DNA of 64,000 nucleotides from Ctenosaura bakeri (lineage: Eukaryota; Chordata; Lepidosauria; Squamata; Iguanidae): positions 1 through 64,000 of the forward strand of contig CAOLHI010002123.1 of assembly GCA_948474755.1 (NCBI GenBank), read 5' to 3'. Under the pieces are notes generated by a model. It saw only the letters and a program-made list of their open reading frames with translations. It did not search any database and was not told the origin of the DNA. Positions within the stretch are counted from its first letter, which is position 1. Each line of letters starts with the position of its first letter. The position numbers and the translations under genes are program-made. Shown here piece after piece: positions 22,916 through 33,764 of the stretch.

Positions 22916-23675
22916 GCTTTCAGCATAAAATACTCTGAATGTGAGCTACTTTGGTGGGAGGGATCCATTCTTTTCTTTACTGATTTGCCATCACAGCATC
23001 CTTTAGAGAATTATATGTATGATAATCACAGGACATAACAAAATGCCAAGGGAGGAAATGTTGAATTGGGAGGGAGGTTGCTTTGGAAATGGCCCAAACA
23101 GAAAGCACATTTCCATGATTTTTATTTGGGGAGAGGGTGGGCAGGTCTTCGCTTTGAAGGGCTGACAGGCCCACTGAAAGGCCAAAAAAAGATATGGAGG
23201 CAGGAAAGGCTTTCAAATTAGATCCTGGAACTAATAGGCTGTTATTGTCTCATAATTATATTTGACAAGATGCTCGCCTCTCCTTTCAGGAGGGAAGAAA
23301 AGGTCATGCATCAAAAGCAAGCAGGAGGGGAAAGCAGCACTAGTTATTATCCTGCAGAAAATGCCAGTCAGGATCCAATGAGCTATACACCACTTTGGTT
23401 GTCATCTTCATCTCTGGTGTCAATAATGAAGCTGGAGATAAAGCTCACTATAGTGATGCAGGCTGTAGATATCTCCTGGTGCTGGGTGTGCTAGGCACTT
23501 TAATTTCCTGCCACATCGACAAAAACCTTGGCCTGGGGTATGTTCACACAACTGTTATTTACACATTGAAATTAGCATGAGTTTGCCTTTATCAGTTCAG
23601 GTTGTTGTCACCTACCGATATTTTACCAGTACAAGCAATGGAACAGAATTAAACCAGATCAGAGATTGTTGTCAT

Positions 23676-24074
23676 AGTTGTGTGCCTTCGAGTTGTTTCC
23701 AACTTAGGACAACATGGGTTTCTTGTTAAGATTGGTTTAGAGAGTGTTTGCCTTTGCCTTCCTCTGAAGCTGGGAGAATGTGACTTGTCCAAAGTCACAC
23801 AGTGGTTTTCCAAGGATGAGCAGGGAACTGAACCCTAGTATCCCGTGGCCATTTCTGCACTAGATTGTTGTAGCACTACGATTTCACTTTCAACATCCTA
23901 TGAAATCCTGGGGTTTGCAGTTTCGGGAGGGGCTGGCCGGTTGCAAACCCCAGGAAACTGCAAATCCCAGGATTCCATAGGATGCTGAAAGTGGAATCAT
24001 AGTGCTATAACAGTAGTGCGGAAATGGCTAGTGTTATAGTCTAGCACTCAAACCACCACACTACACTGGCTCTA
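23676..24074 (-). repeat. Sauria SINE interrupted by a MITE
   Basis: On the minus strand: tRNA-like head ('agccagtgtagtgtggtggt', 'gagtgctaga'), body with 'ctgtgtgactttggacaagt', and a Bov-B-type tail ('gttggaaacaactcgaaggc'). The family A MITE at 23848-24028 splits the head from the body, so the SINE is the older insertion. Confidence 0.75.
23848..24028. mobile_element. Palindromic MITE family A, nested in a SINE
   Basis: Arms 'gccatttctgcactagattg' and '...cagtagtgcggaaatggc' flank a duplicated centre ('gcaaaccccaggaaactgca'). It sits inside the Sauria SINE 23676-24074. Confidence 0.75.
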
Positions 24075-24140
24075 GACCAAAGATAAAGCGAGGTATTTTT
24101 GCAATCTAGGCTCTGTGGCCTTACTTCATACTCAACAATT

Positions 24141-24325
24141 TTTGGCTTAAAACAAAATCATATTCAGCACAAAATGGTGCAAACTGTATTGAATGCTTAA
24201 GGCTGCTGCTGAGAGGGGATGCTCTCATGGGGAAAAGCAAACCAATAGACCCAGGAACTCATCATGTCAAGGAAGAAATAGGCCAAAGAGCTTCCCTCTG
24301 ACATATTAAGAGTGAGTGAGAAGCT
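24141..24325 (+). repeat. Unnamed dispersed repeat, copy 2
   Basis: Direct-orientation partner of 21513-21702, about 185 bp, lying 65 bp left of TIR element T1. No coding potential. Confidence 0.5.
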
Positions 24326-24390
24326 TGGCACATACATATACAGAGTTAGTTGAACATCCTTCTTCAGCCTGACTCTCTCTCATACACATT

Positions 24391-24928
24391 GCGTACCCTC
24401 CAGCATTCCACAGAGGAAAACTGGGATGTGTGTGGACAGAGGACATGAAAGTATAGTCAAGATGGCAAAAGTTATTAATGAGGAAGGGCAGACAAGCTAG
24501 GAGAGACTGTAGCAGTTTACTCTTGAATGAGTTTACTGGGGCCATTTCTGTACTAGCCTGTTATAGCGCTATTATTCCACTTTCAACACCCTATGGAATC
24601 CTAGGGTTTGCCTCAAAGGCCACTCCCTAAACTGCAAACCCCAGGATTCAATAGGATGTTGAAAGTGGAATAACAGCAGTATAACAAGCTAGTGCAGAAA
24701 TGGCCTGAGAAGGCAAGAGGCAACTCTTTCCTGTCCTTTCCTCCACTGAACTGAGTGCAAAGTACTTCTCAACTTTGAACCTTTAAACTCAGTTTGCAGC
24801 AACTGAAGTAAGCTGAGGGGGAAGAGGAAAGTGGGAGCAGGAGGAAATACTGGGACATTTTAAAAGTAGGTGAACAAACGGGATGAAAGAGGATTGTTCC
24901 TGCCAAGTTGAGCAACCAGAAGGTATGT
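24391..24928. mobile_element. TIR element family T, copy 1, with nested MITE
   Basis: Starts 'gcgtaccctccagcattcc' and ends 'aaccagaaggtatgt', decayed versions of the 'catactctccaac' terminal repeat seen better in other copies. Once the family A MITE (24541-24704) is removed, about 374 bp remain, matching copy 2 at 46983-47359 along its length ('gatggcaaaagttattaat', 'cagtttgcagcaactgaagt', 'ctgggacattt'). Non-coding. Confidence 0.6.
24541..24704. mobile_element. Palindromic MITE family A, nested in element T1
   Basis: Arms 'gccatttctgtactagcctg' and 'aacaagctagtgcagaaatgg' with 'ctattattccactttcaaca' mirrored inside. Inserted into the T1 element. Confidence 0.75.
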
Positions 24929-25262
24929 TACAACCCTTCCATATAAGGATCTTTTTAGTTTAGTCTTTTCAGATGTATTATCTCACTTTTTACAAGGAGC
25001 TGGGTGAGACACTTTTTAGATCAAGCTGACTGCAGATGTTGACCACATCTCTCACCAGCCCTGGCCAGCAAATCACAGCTAATGGTGAGAGGTAATAATA
25101 GTAACATGGCAACATAATGGTGGTCCAGTCAGCAAACATAGCTAATTTTGGGAGAGGTAGCCCAGCCCCATTAGGAAGGTCTTGGTTCGTTCATCTCTCC
25201 TTTAGTAAGCAAGGTCACTAAAATGTGGGAAGACAGCCCTGCTGTTTTTGATCTAAACTCAC

Positions 25263-25484
25263 CTTCCACTCATTTTACTGAGTGAAACTTTTGACTTGTG
25301 CCCTAAAGTTCTCTTGTAATGGCAATGCTGGACCAGGTAGTTTAAAATACCAAGGACAGAGAGTGCGTCACCATCCAGATTTGCAGGAATGGAACTTCCA
25401 TCAGCTTGTGTAGCCAATGGTGGAGAATGAAGGAAGATGTAGTTCAGCAGCATTCGAAAGGCCACATGCTCTCCCTTGAGTAAT
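25263..25484 (-). CDS. Exon A of an unidentified minus-strand gene
   Basis: On the minus strand the acceptor 'ttcatttag' precedes 25484 and the donor 'gtgagt' follows 25263. After one leading base, 73 codons are open and two bases remain, which join exon B (21917-22136) in frame. The peptide begins LLKGEHVAFRMLLNYIFLHS and continues with GDALSVLGILNYLVQHCHYK, then a basic tail ending SLSKMSG. The hydrophobic heptad-like pattern suggests helical repeat structure in a large cytosolic protein, but I cannot name it. Good splice borders and phase agreement over a 3.1 kb intron are the reasons to believe it. Confidence 0.55.
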
Positions 25485-25550
25485 CTAAATGAATAAAGTT
25501 ACATTATCTCAGAAGTTACCAAACTCAAGTCTCTTGATGTTGTTGGAGAC

Positions 25551-25745
25551 ACTTGTTGTTGTAATGCCTTCAAGATGTTTCCAACTTATGGTGACTCTAA
25601 GTGAACCTATCACAGGGATTTCTGGGACTGAGAGTGTATAACATACCAAAGGTCACCTTGTGGGTTTTTATGGCTGAGTGGGGAATTGAACCTTGGCCTC
25701 CAGGATTGAAGTCCAACACTCAGACCACTACACCACACTGACTTT
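25551..25745 (-). repeat. Sauria SINE
   Basis: Minus strand: head 'agtgtggtgtagtggtctga', body 'ccattca/gccataaaaaccc'-type region, tail 'taagttggaaacatcttgaa' with (caa)n. Nearly full length, diverged. It lies just upstream of exon A of the minus-strand gene. Confidence 0.75.
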
Positions 25746-27261
25746 GGAGATACTACTATCCCCAAATCTCTGGCTGTAGCAGCTGGAGCTTCTGAGAGTT
25801 AAAATCCTACAGCACCTAGGGAGCCATGTTTGGGAACTGCTACTTCACACCAAGTCAACCTACTGATATATCTAGACCAGAATTGTTTATTGTATCCATT
25901 GGCAAGGTGTCATTAGATCAGTGATGAAGAAGCAGGAGCTGTTAAAAACCAGCCCCCACCTGATGATGGTCAGAGGTTATGGTAGTTGCTGCAAGGTTCT
26001 ACATCCCTGTTTCATAACTCTCTAGCTGGAGTATTTCAGGACTGAAGCTAGGACAGTCTCCCCCTGCCTAGTGGACTACAACTTCCAGATGTTTTGGAGT
26101 ACAGCACACACAATTGTTCATTATATACCATGCTGGCAAGACTCTTGGCAGCTGGAGTCCAAAATAGTACCAGGATGGGAAAGGGTGACCTATGACTTCT
26201 GTAAGTCACATACATGGTCTTCCACTATGTATGCAGAGCTCAAAAGTAATCCATTTTTCTAATTCTTTATCTTGTTATTTTTACATTAGTGAGGTGGAAC
26301 AGGTCTTTCCCCCCCCTGTAACAGTTGTGGCTGTAGTTTACTATTTTTCAGTGTAACAATAACAGGCCATTTGCCTGTTCCTTATTCCAGGGCGTGCGGA
26401 CTGAGTCAGTCTCAGTCTCAGTCTGAGCAATGGCAAACGAGAAGGAAGGGTCACATGAGTGGTGGCCTCGTGCTGCTTCAGCTGGCAACAAGGACACAAA
26501 AGAGAAAGAGAGGCAGTGCCCCATGGGAGGAAAGAGGAGACACGTAGACAACACAGCAGAATTGGAGACTCAGGTTACAATACTTGGAAATCAATAATGA
26601 ATGCTTTTAAATGGGCTCTTTTTCTGATTTCTTCCATTTAGTTTGGCCTTGCATTGCTGCTGCCGGAAAAAGGGGTGGGAGGGGGGACAGGAGAGTGCGT
26701 GTCAGCTAGTACAAGTACAGATGATCCCCCAAAATGGCAAAATCTGCGTTCTGCAAGGAATACACAGAATTTTATATCTTTGAATTATCATTCCAAATGG
26801 GTGTTTTCAAATATGGCAAATTAATTGAATTCCAAATCTCTGTCTTTCTTTCCTCCACCTTTTTGTTTCAATGCTAATTTAGATAAATGAAGCTGCGCTT
26901 TGCTTTCTAATCATGCGGGAAATTGAAGCTTTACATTTGTGCAGGGACACCTGAATGCTGAGATTTGTCAGTTCCTCCTCCCCAATGCACTTTATCTAGT
27001 TTGCTTTCTTTTTTTTAATTCTTTTGTGCTTGACCATGGGCTTATGACCTTCCAAGGAGAAGCTGGAATCCATTCCTGGGAGCTGATTTTGACACACTGG
27101 GGAGTGGAGTGGTGTACCTCTCTCCTGTATCTCTAAATAGCAACAATGGGTTGCTGGATCTGTTTCCTGTTTTTGTGGGTCATCTCCACGTGGGAGATGA
27201 GGCTGTGAATTTTCCACTTTTGTGGTGACTCAGCTCAGGGTAAGAGTAAAGGGCTACATGC
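25746..27261. other. No gene recognised
   Basis: Contains scattered fragments of palindromic elements (about 25760-25850 and 26066-26165, with 'gactacaacttccagatgtt') and otherwise unassigned sequence. Confidence 0.35.
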
Positions 27262-27455
27262 AAATCTCCAGCTCAGTTCAGAGAGCAGTAGCTTGCTATA
27301 ATTTGCAAGGCTTAACAGATCTATTGCTGCACCCCTCACTACACCCGGCAGGGGATTTATGTTATTTACTTAGTTATCTTCCTCCTTCCTCTTCAGTCAC
27401 TGTGGTGCCAGGGCTTGCCATCTACTCTGCTCTACACCCACCATCTGACTAGAAA
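27262..27455 (+). repeat. Local duplication unit, A segment, copy 1
   Basis: Aligns by eye with 31439-31632: 'ctccagctca', 'taatttgcaa', 'tatttacttagttatcttcc', 'tcagtcactgtggt' and 'tctgctct' occur in the same order and spacing. The nature of the unit is unknown. Confidence 0.45.
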
Positions 27456-27472
27456 TGGGTGGGCTAGATTAA

Positions 27473-27901
27473 GGCCCTTTTCACATGGCATTTGCCATGT
27501 GAAAGGGTGCCTGGAGCGTTGCGCGATTGTGAGGAGTGATCTGCATGACGCACTCACAATTGTGCGATGCTCCAGGGCCTGGCAGGCGCCGCTCATGCAC
27601 TTTTTTATTTTCAGCTTTGAGTCGAAAATGGTGCTCGATTGCGCATTGCTCCAGGGCCCCACACGCACTTGCCGTGCATGCTGAGCCTCCGGAGCTGTGG
27701 TGGTTGTGCTTCCTGCCCCAGCACAGCTTGGGAAACTCCCAGGCTGCACTGCAGAAGGAAGAGGTAGGGCTCTCATGCTAACTGCTTGGGAGCAGGCAGC
27801 TCAAACAGATCTGAAGCAGCGGGGATGCAAGACCCTTTTGCTGGGGGCTGCTCATGCGATCCGTGCACCCCAGCGCCGAAAAAAGGTAAGGTACAGAAAT
27901 G
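27473..27901. mobile_element. GC-rich non-autonomous TIR element N, copy 1
   Basis: About 430 bp, collinear with 58649-59079. It begins 'ggcccttttcacatggcat' and ends with a decayed right terminus 'aaggtaaggtacagaaat'. It contains internal inverted repeats such as 'ttcagctttgagtcgaaaa', is CpG-rich compared with its surroundings, and open frames across it are not conserved in frame with copy 2. Confidence 0.65.
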
Positions 27902-27969
27902 CACTGAGTATTCCTTATCCTATCTCGCTGAGTAACTGTGAAGGAATAACTCCCTCATTTTACCTTGAT

Positions 27970-28185
27970 CGTGGGTCAGCCCTTTTAGCTAAGCTTTATG
28001 TCTTAATTTCCAAACAGGACAATATATTCTCTTCTTCTCTATGTATTTGCATAACAGTTGTGAGCAACTGTGATTAGTGCTTAATGGACAAGGCTTAATA
28101 ACACCACCAGGGACCATCTTTAGGTCTCAGGCTTTGGTCTGGAAACCTCAGAGTCTAGGACCATCCTGAAGTGGCAACTGTATTT
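27970..28185 (+). repeat. Local duplication unit, B segment, copy 1
   Basis: Shares 'tgtcttaatttccaaacagg', 'ttgtgagcaactgtgattag', 'aatggacaaggcttaataac' and 'caccagggaccatctttagg'-type blocks with 32085-32520 and 33765-33895. Ends at a (gt)n run. Confidence 0.45.
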
Positions 28186-28209
28186 TTTTTGTGTGTGTGT
28201 GTGTGTGTT
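28186..28209 (+). repeat. (GT)n microsatellite
   Basis: About eleven uninterrupted gt units. Confidence 0.9.
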
Positions 28210-28809
28210 GGTTCTGAAAGTCTGAAGACTCCCCATCTCTATATACTTCCAGTTTCAGTGCGTTACTGAGGCATATTTGAATATTGTGATCCCTTTTTTT
28301 AAAAAATTGATAACATCGTATTGCAAGATGTTTGATGTATTTCAAGGGCAGAGGTTTATTTCTTTCTTCTTACAGAGAAACCACAGTTTCTCTCAGCTTT
28401 TCTCGGAGGGGCATGCATCTTTCCTTCTCATATCACCAACATTTCTTCTTTATGAATTATACAGGCCATCTCTCAAGTTTTTAGGGGCAGCTGGTTCACT
28501 CCTGAATGTCTTCTTCTTTTATGCTGTTTCACCCCACCTGTCCTCAGCTGTCACCACCATGGCCTGCTCGACAGCCTTTTTGTAGGATGAGGAGGCCTCG
28601 GAGAGCTGAGATGAATGGAAAATTGCAATTCTGAAATGAATTAACATCTTGTCATCTCATCAGATGTCTTGAAATGCCTCATATCCTCCAAAGTCTGAAC
28701 ACCTATATTTCGCAGGAGGCTTTGAGGAGGGCAAAAGCTGATATTAAGCCTCATGTGCTGTACCTTTATGGATGCAAGTGTGTGTGTGTGTGTGTATGTA
28801 GATATGTAG

Positions 28810-28960
28810 AGCCAGCATAGTGTAGTGATTTGAGTTTTGGAGTACAACCCTGGAGACTTTGGGCATGTCACATACTCTCAGCCCCAGAAAACCTCATGAT
28901 ACGTATGCCTTAGGGCTGCCATAAGTGAGAAACAACTTGAAAAAACACAACAACAACAAT
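28810..28960 (+). repeat. Sauria SINE, internally deleted
   Basis: Head 'gccagcatagtgtagtgatt', then directly 'cacatactctcagccccaga' and tail 'cataagtgagaaacaacttg' with (caa)n. The middle of the body is missing, giving a short form. A (gt)n run precedes it. Confidence 0.75.
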
Positions 28961-28999
28961 GTCTGTTTGCATGTATATATATATGTATGTATGCATGAA

Positions 29000-29127
29000 T
29001 TTGGGTTGTCATGTGTCCCTTTTTATAAGAGATATCCCTTCTTTGAGGACTAGAAATCTTCTCCCATATAGAATGCCAGGTGTCCCTTAGTATAAGGGAT
29101 GTTCCTTATTTGATGGTTGGAAATCTT
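29000..29127 (+). repeat. Degenerate tandem repeat left of the Helitron
   Basis: Two units of about 70 bp of the form 'ataaggga..ttccttatttga', 'ggttggaaatctta', 'atagaatgccaggtgtccct'. A further unit resumes right of the Helitron at 29941-30060, so the Helitron probably inserted into this array. Confidence 0.55.
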
Positions 29128-29305
29128 ATCTACTATATAAAAGTCAGTGTTTGTCTGTTTGTCTGCATCAGGCAGGTTCATTGGCTGTGTGAGGTGAGAA
29201 AACTTCATATGATTGGCTGGCTGTGAAGATTCTATGGAATCCTGGGGTTGGCAGTTCAGGGAGGGGGCTTTAGAATTCTCAGTCAGAGAGTTGTTGGGCC
29301 TCAAG

Positions 29306-29577
29306 CTGGTTGCTATGGAGACAAGGCCTAGCAGCAAGGAGGACAGTGTATTCCCTCAGAAACCAAACGTCTGTCATGTTAACAACTCTGAATACAGATT
29401 GGTTGGGAAATATGGGGAAAAGCTACAAGTACTGGAATAGGCTGGTTGCTATGGAGACAAGGCCTAGTAGCAAGGAGGAGGGCAGTGTATTCCCTGAGGA
29501 ACCCAACCTATGTAAGTTAACAATTCTGAATCCAGATTGGATTGGGGAATATGGGTAAAAGTTACAGGTATTGGACA
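29306..29577 (+). repeat. Two-unit tandem duplication inside the Helitron
   Basis: 'ctggttgctatggagacaag' starts at 29306 and again at 29442, and the two about 136 bp units stay similar to their ends ('aaagctacaagtactgga' versus 'aaagttacaggtattgga'). Confidence 0.8.
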
Positions 29578-29619
29578 AGGCAGTTTGAGGAATTAAAGAC
29601 ACAGGATATCAAGTCTGTG

Positions 29620-29819
29620 GCCGTTTCCGCACTACAGTGTTAAAGTGCTGCTATTCCACTTTCAATGCCCTGTGGAATTCTGGGGTTTGTAGTTTACTGA
29701 GACCAAAGAGCTCTTTGGCTGAGAATCTGAAGTGCCCTTCCCTAAACTACAAACCCCAGAATTCAATAGGAGGTTGATAGTGGAATAGCAGCACTTTAAC
29801 ACTGTAGTGCGGAAATGGC
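29620..29819. mobile_element. Palindromic MITE family A, nested in the Helitron
   Basis: Arms 'gccgtttccgcactacagtg' and 'cactgtagtgcggaaatggc' are near-perfect inverted repeats that extend inward about 80 bp. Flanking 'ctgtg' on both sides may be part of a target duplication. Confidence 0.8.
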
Positions 29820-30475
29820 CTGTGTCTTTCAACCTCATCCAATTCCTAAGGTAAAGTAAGGTAATTCCTAAGGTATTTCTAACAAATGTTATCTATGAGA
29901 AAATAAAATCCCACGCAATACTGGGCAAATACGCTAGTTACAGGAAAGGCAGGTATCTCTTCTTACAAGGGATTTTCCTTGTTTGAAGATTAGAGAGATT
30001 TTATACAGACTATATAAGATGCCAAGCCTTCCCATATTTTGGGATGTCGGCCCTTCTTAAAGACAGCAATGTATGCATCATGTACTTTATGAATATAAAC
30101 AGTATGTTAATTTTACAGAGAAATCCATGGCCAAACTAACTGAAAGCAATACATTTGCTAGAAACTTAAGAGTTTTGTGAGAAGTCACTTTGAGTGCCAC
30201 CAGATACTGTGATTGAAAAACAAAACTTTTTTTTTTTTGAGCAGTAGATATAATAATGTTCATACAGGAAATTCTTGAGATCTGAAAATTATTTCAAGGA
30301 TTCCTCCAGCATAAACAAGTTGAGAAAGTGTGGTTTAGAGGGTTGGGATGATGCATGTGACACACACATTGCTCTGTCTATCCACAAAAGGGAATGGATG
30401 GGGCTGGGGTTTAGGAAGACCAGGAAGGGGGCTGCTGCTTCCTCACTGGCAACCAGGCCCTGGGGTGGTTGCTTT

Positions 30476-30945
30476 GGGCCCTTTCTGCATGAGGAAATTA
30501 AGACAGGCCGATGTGTCTTGTCACGGAGATTGTCTGCACCTTGGAGTAGACTAGATGTGGACTATTTACCTTCATTCCTCACCTAAGTCTGATTAAATGC
30601 ACCCCCAAGTGGTCGTCCAGCACTCTATTTGAAGAACGGAAGAAACAGGTTTCTTTTTTCCCTGGATCATGCCAATTTGTACCTGTGCAGTTGTGCAGAT
30701 GTGCACATTTACACCAATGCGAACTGGGGATCAGTGGAGGACGGGCTATGTGCATGGCCAGCTGCAGTGATTGGTCCCGCTGAACAAACCACAGGAAGCT
30801 GTGTGGATGTATGAACTCCCACTGCTCCGAATCGGCATGGAACTAGCTGTGGAAGGACGTCAGGGAAAGTCCATCCTGTTTCGAGCCCAAAAGAGCCAGT
30901 AAGAAACAGCACAAAGAGATTCGCTAGCTTCGTGCAGAAAGGGCC
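30476..30945. mobile_element. Non-autonomous TIR element N-related, about 470 bp
   Basis: The left end 'ggccctttctgcatgagg' and right end 'cttcgtgcagaaagggcc' form terminal inverted repeats of the same type as element N. Flanks 'ttgctttg' and 'ttggtctg' differ at two of eight positions, consistent with an old 8 bp hAT-type duplication. Internal sequence is not obviously the same as N copies 1 and 2. Confidence 0.6.
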
Positions 30946-31240
30946 TTGGTCTGTCTAAAGGTAGAGGCAACCCTGATAGTCCTGTATGCATCTTCATGTG
31001 TTCAAGTTATTGAAACATCCACAGTGGTACCTGTACATCTGCACATTCTATTTCTGGTAACTTTTTCTGCATATGTCACTAGGGTCCAGTGCACCTAGTT
31101 TTTCTTTTCTTTCATGTCATTTAGCAGGAATAGCCATTCTTAGACCTTTTGGAGCATCTACAACACACTCCCACAACAATCAAGGCCAACTGTGCCATTA
31201 GGTGGAGGTTAGCATTCCTCTCACTAGCATTCCTTGTCGC

Positions 31241-31400
31241 TAGTGGTGAAGGGTGAGGTGGTGGGAGATGGAAACCTTTGTGATCACCCTCTCCATTGGC
31301 ATATGCCATGAAACTACAGTCAGTTACCAGATCCCAGGGCCTGTGCCTGAGACTCCAGTTTTCATTGCTCATGTCCAAATGGGAGATGAGGGAGCATATT
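31241..31400 (-). repeat. 160 bp local duplication, copy 1
   Basis: Nearly identical to 33264-33421, about 2.0 kb away in direct orientation. On the minus strand both copies keep the same open frame (NENWSLR, then PWDLVTDCSFMAYANGEGDH). Identity is much higher than among the other repeats in this area. Confidence 0.8.
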
Positions 31401-31438
31401 CTCTAGCTTTGACAGGCTCCACTCCAGCCAAGAGACAA

Positions 31439-31632
31439 GGACTCCAGCTCACTTAGTGGATGAACAGCTGGTTCTAATTTGCAAGACTTCATTGATTTCT
31501 CCCTACAGTTCTGAGACACTCTTGGGAGTGGGGACAGAGTCTATATATTTACTTATCTTCTTCCTTCCCTCACAGTCATTGTGGTACAAGGATTCACCCT
31601 CTGCTCTGCTTCTACCTTCTGTTTAGAAGCAA
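31439..31632 (+). repeat. Local duplication unit, A segment, copy 2
   Basis: Diverged partner of 27262-27455, directly after the 160 bp duplication. Confidence 0.45.
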
Positions 31633-32084
31633 GTAAGCAAAAAAAAAAACAAATGTTCCTTATTTTGTCTCCCCTAAGTACATAAGATTAACGCCCTTAG
31701 CTTAACAACAACAACAACCATTGTGTGTGTGTTTGAAGGTCAGGTTATGTAGTTGGTTGCTGTTTGTTTAGTAGATATAATATATGTAATGGTGTGTTTT
31801 TGTGTTATTTCTTCCCATATATACTGTTTTATATATATTGAAAATGTTTTTCTATAAAAAATATTTAAAGAGCAACACATATCTCCCAATGGATTTAGGT
31901 GGGGAACAACAACAGGTTAAACAGATTAAACATGTTAACAGTGTTCAACATCAGTTAAAAGAGCATACAAAAACCAGTGCATATTAAAATCAATCAATCA
32001 GTACTTTAAAATTCGTAATTTAAAAATAATCTGGCTAGGTCTGCTGGAAGAGATTGTTCTTTACTCCTGTTTTAAATACCGACA

Positions 32085-32139
32085 GCATAAACAGCTAAGA
32101 CAGATTTCTGTCTTAATTTCCTGACAGGAAAATAAGGAA

Positions 32140-32174
<35 letters not shown>

Positions 32175-32520
32175 CTCTCTCTCTCTCCCTCTCCCCTTCT
32201 CTCTCTCCTGACCCCCCACACCGTGTGTGTCTGTGCAGAGGAGTATCTAGCATAAACAGCACCTGGGGCAAGTGTGGAAGTTGCGCCCCTACCTCTGGGG
32301 GTTGCTTACTCCTCTTCTTTCTCTTCTGGCACTGATCTTGGTGCCTAGGGCAGGTGCCCTACTTGACCCACCCTAATTACGCCTCTGTGTGTCTGCATCT
32401 GTGTATGACAACCTGTGAGCAACATTTGAACCTTAATGCACAATGCTTCAGGGCGTCTCCAGGGGCCATCTCTAGGTTTCAGCTTTTAGCCTGAAGCCAG
32501 AACTGGCAAACCTCAATCCA
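32085..32520 (+). repeat. Local duplication unit, B segment, copy 2, with (CT)n
   Basis: Blocks shared with 27970-28185 and 33765-33895, split by a (ct)n microsatellite at about 32142-32206 and by 'ccaccctaattacgcctctg' sequence. Confidence 0.45.
32142..32206 (+). repeat. (CT)n microsatellite
   Basis: Long ct run with an 'aat' interruption and a cc-rich end. Confidence 0.9.
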
Positions 32521-33263
32521 GAACTGGCAAACCCACCTGCAACTTGTAAGGGACTCAGATGCCTCCCACTGTGGTAGAAAATGCTGTCCTGTCACTGGTG
32601 GTGTGGAAGGATTCCACTGGCAGTCGGGTGAGTTTCTGTAAGTGAAAATGTGAGGAAGCATCATCTTGCCCTTTGTCTCAAGCAGCAAAATATCTTGGGC
32701 TGATCACTCTTTAGTACCTTCCAGGCTCCAGAAGGTACAAAAAGAAGACTGAATATTCTCACACACCAGCGAACATGTATACATGAAGCCTGACCTCTAA
32801 ATCACTGCATGGGCTTTAGGCAAGCTGTGCAGCACGGCAGTGCTCCACATGGATACTTCACCGCATTTGCATTTGTTGGCGGGGGAGGGAGTTAATGCTG
32901 AAGCCCCATATTCAGAGTATACTATGCCAGTGGCTTTTAGACTGTCACTCTCATATGGCTGCAGTCCATGGCCTATTTGAGACAGCTTTGGAAGGACAAA
33001 GTCAGCAAACATCTGCTGTTTTGGAGGAGGCATTGGAGCTCATGTGCTGTCAGGCAGTTCTAGCTATAAGCAACAAGCTGCTGCCTTGGAATCTCATTCC
33101 TGATGGAACATAAAGAGGAAAACAATAATGACAACCACAAGAATGATCATAATAAAGAAAAGATGTCAAAGGAACTATTTGGCTTCCTTTTTCTTTATGA
33201 TTAAAAAGTTGTTTTCATCAAGAGATGGGTAGGTGGGGCAGTTCCTCTTTAATCTCCAGCTGA

Positions 33264-33421
33264 AGTGATGAAGGGTGAGGTGGTGGGAGATGGAAACCTT
33301 TGTGATCACCCTCTCCATTGGCATATGCCATGAAACTACAGTCAGTTACCAGATCCCAGGGCTTGGCCCTGAGACTCCAGTTTTCATTGGTCATTTCCAA
33401 ATGGGAGATGAGAGAGCATAT
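33264..33421 (-). repeat. 160 bp local duplication, copy 2
   Basis: Partner of 31241-31400. The minus-strand frame is preserved (TNENWSLRAKPWDLVTDCSF) and continues beyond the duplicated part. Confidence 0.8.
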
Positions 33422-33624
33422 GCTCCTTTCACAAAATTTCATGCTTTCTGTGCAGTACAGTGAAGGAACAGACTTAATTGATAAGCAAATCACCACAAAA
33501 TGCGGACAACTGCTTGGTAAAGCAATTTGTCTGTAGTGCTCTGTCAAGCAGTCAGATGAATGTCACTATTCCAGAAACCACTTTTGGCCTCTGCTTGGGA
33601 AATTCTACTTGTAGCTCTACCACA

Positions 33625-33712
33625 TGTATGTATGTGCTTTAAAGTCACCTGTCAACTTATGACAATGCCATGAATTCTGTAGGGTTTTCTTAACCAAGGA
33701 ATACTCAGAGGA
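33625..33712 (-). repeat. SINE 3' fragment
   Basis: 'tgtgctttaaagtcacctgt', 'gacaatgccatgaattctgt' and 'agggttttcttaaccaagga' are the tail half of a squamate SINE on the minus strand. The head is missing. Confidence 0.5.
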
Positions 33713-33764
33713 AATATAGCCTGCAGCACCTCACATTTGTTGGCAAATGTGTTCTCTGTCTGTA

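Larger units (their letters stand above)
29129..29937 (+). mobile_element. Non-autonomous Helitron
   Basis: Starts 'tctactatataaaagtcagt' and ends 'ggcaaatacgctag', preceded by a short 3' hairpin ('ccca...tggg', decayed from a GC-rich stem). The base before is A (29128) and the base after is T (29938), as expected for Helitron insertion between A and T without target duplication. It carries no Rep/helicase. Inside are a 136 bp tandem duplication (29306-29577) and a complete family A MITE (29620-29819). Confidence 0.75.
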
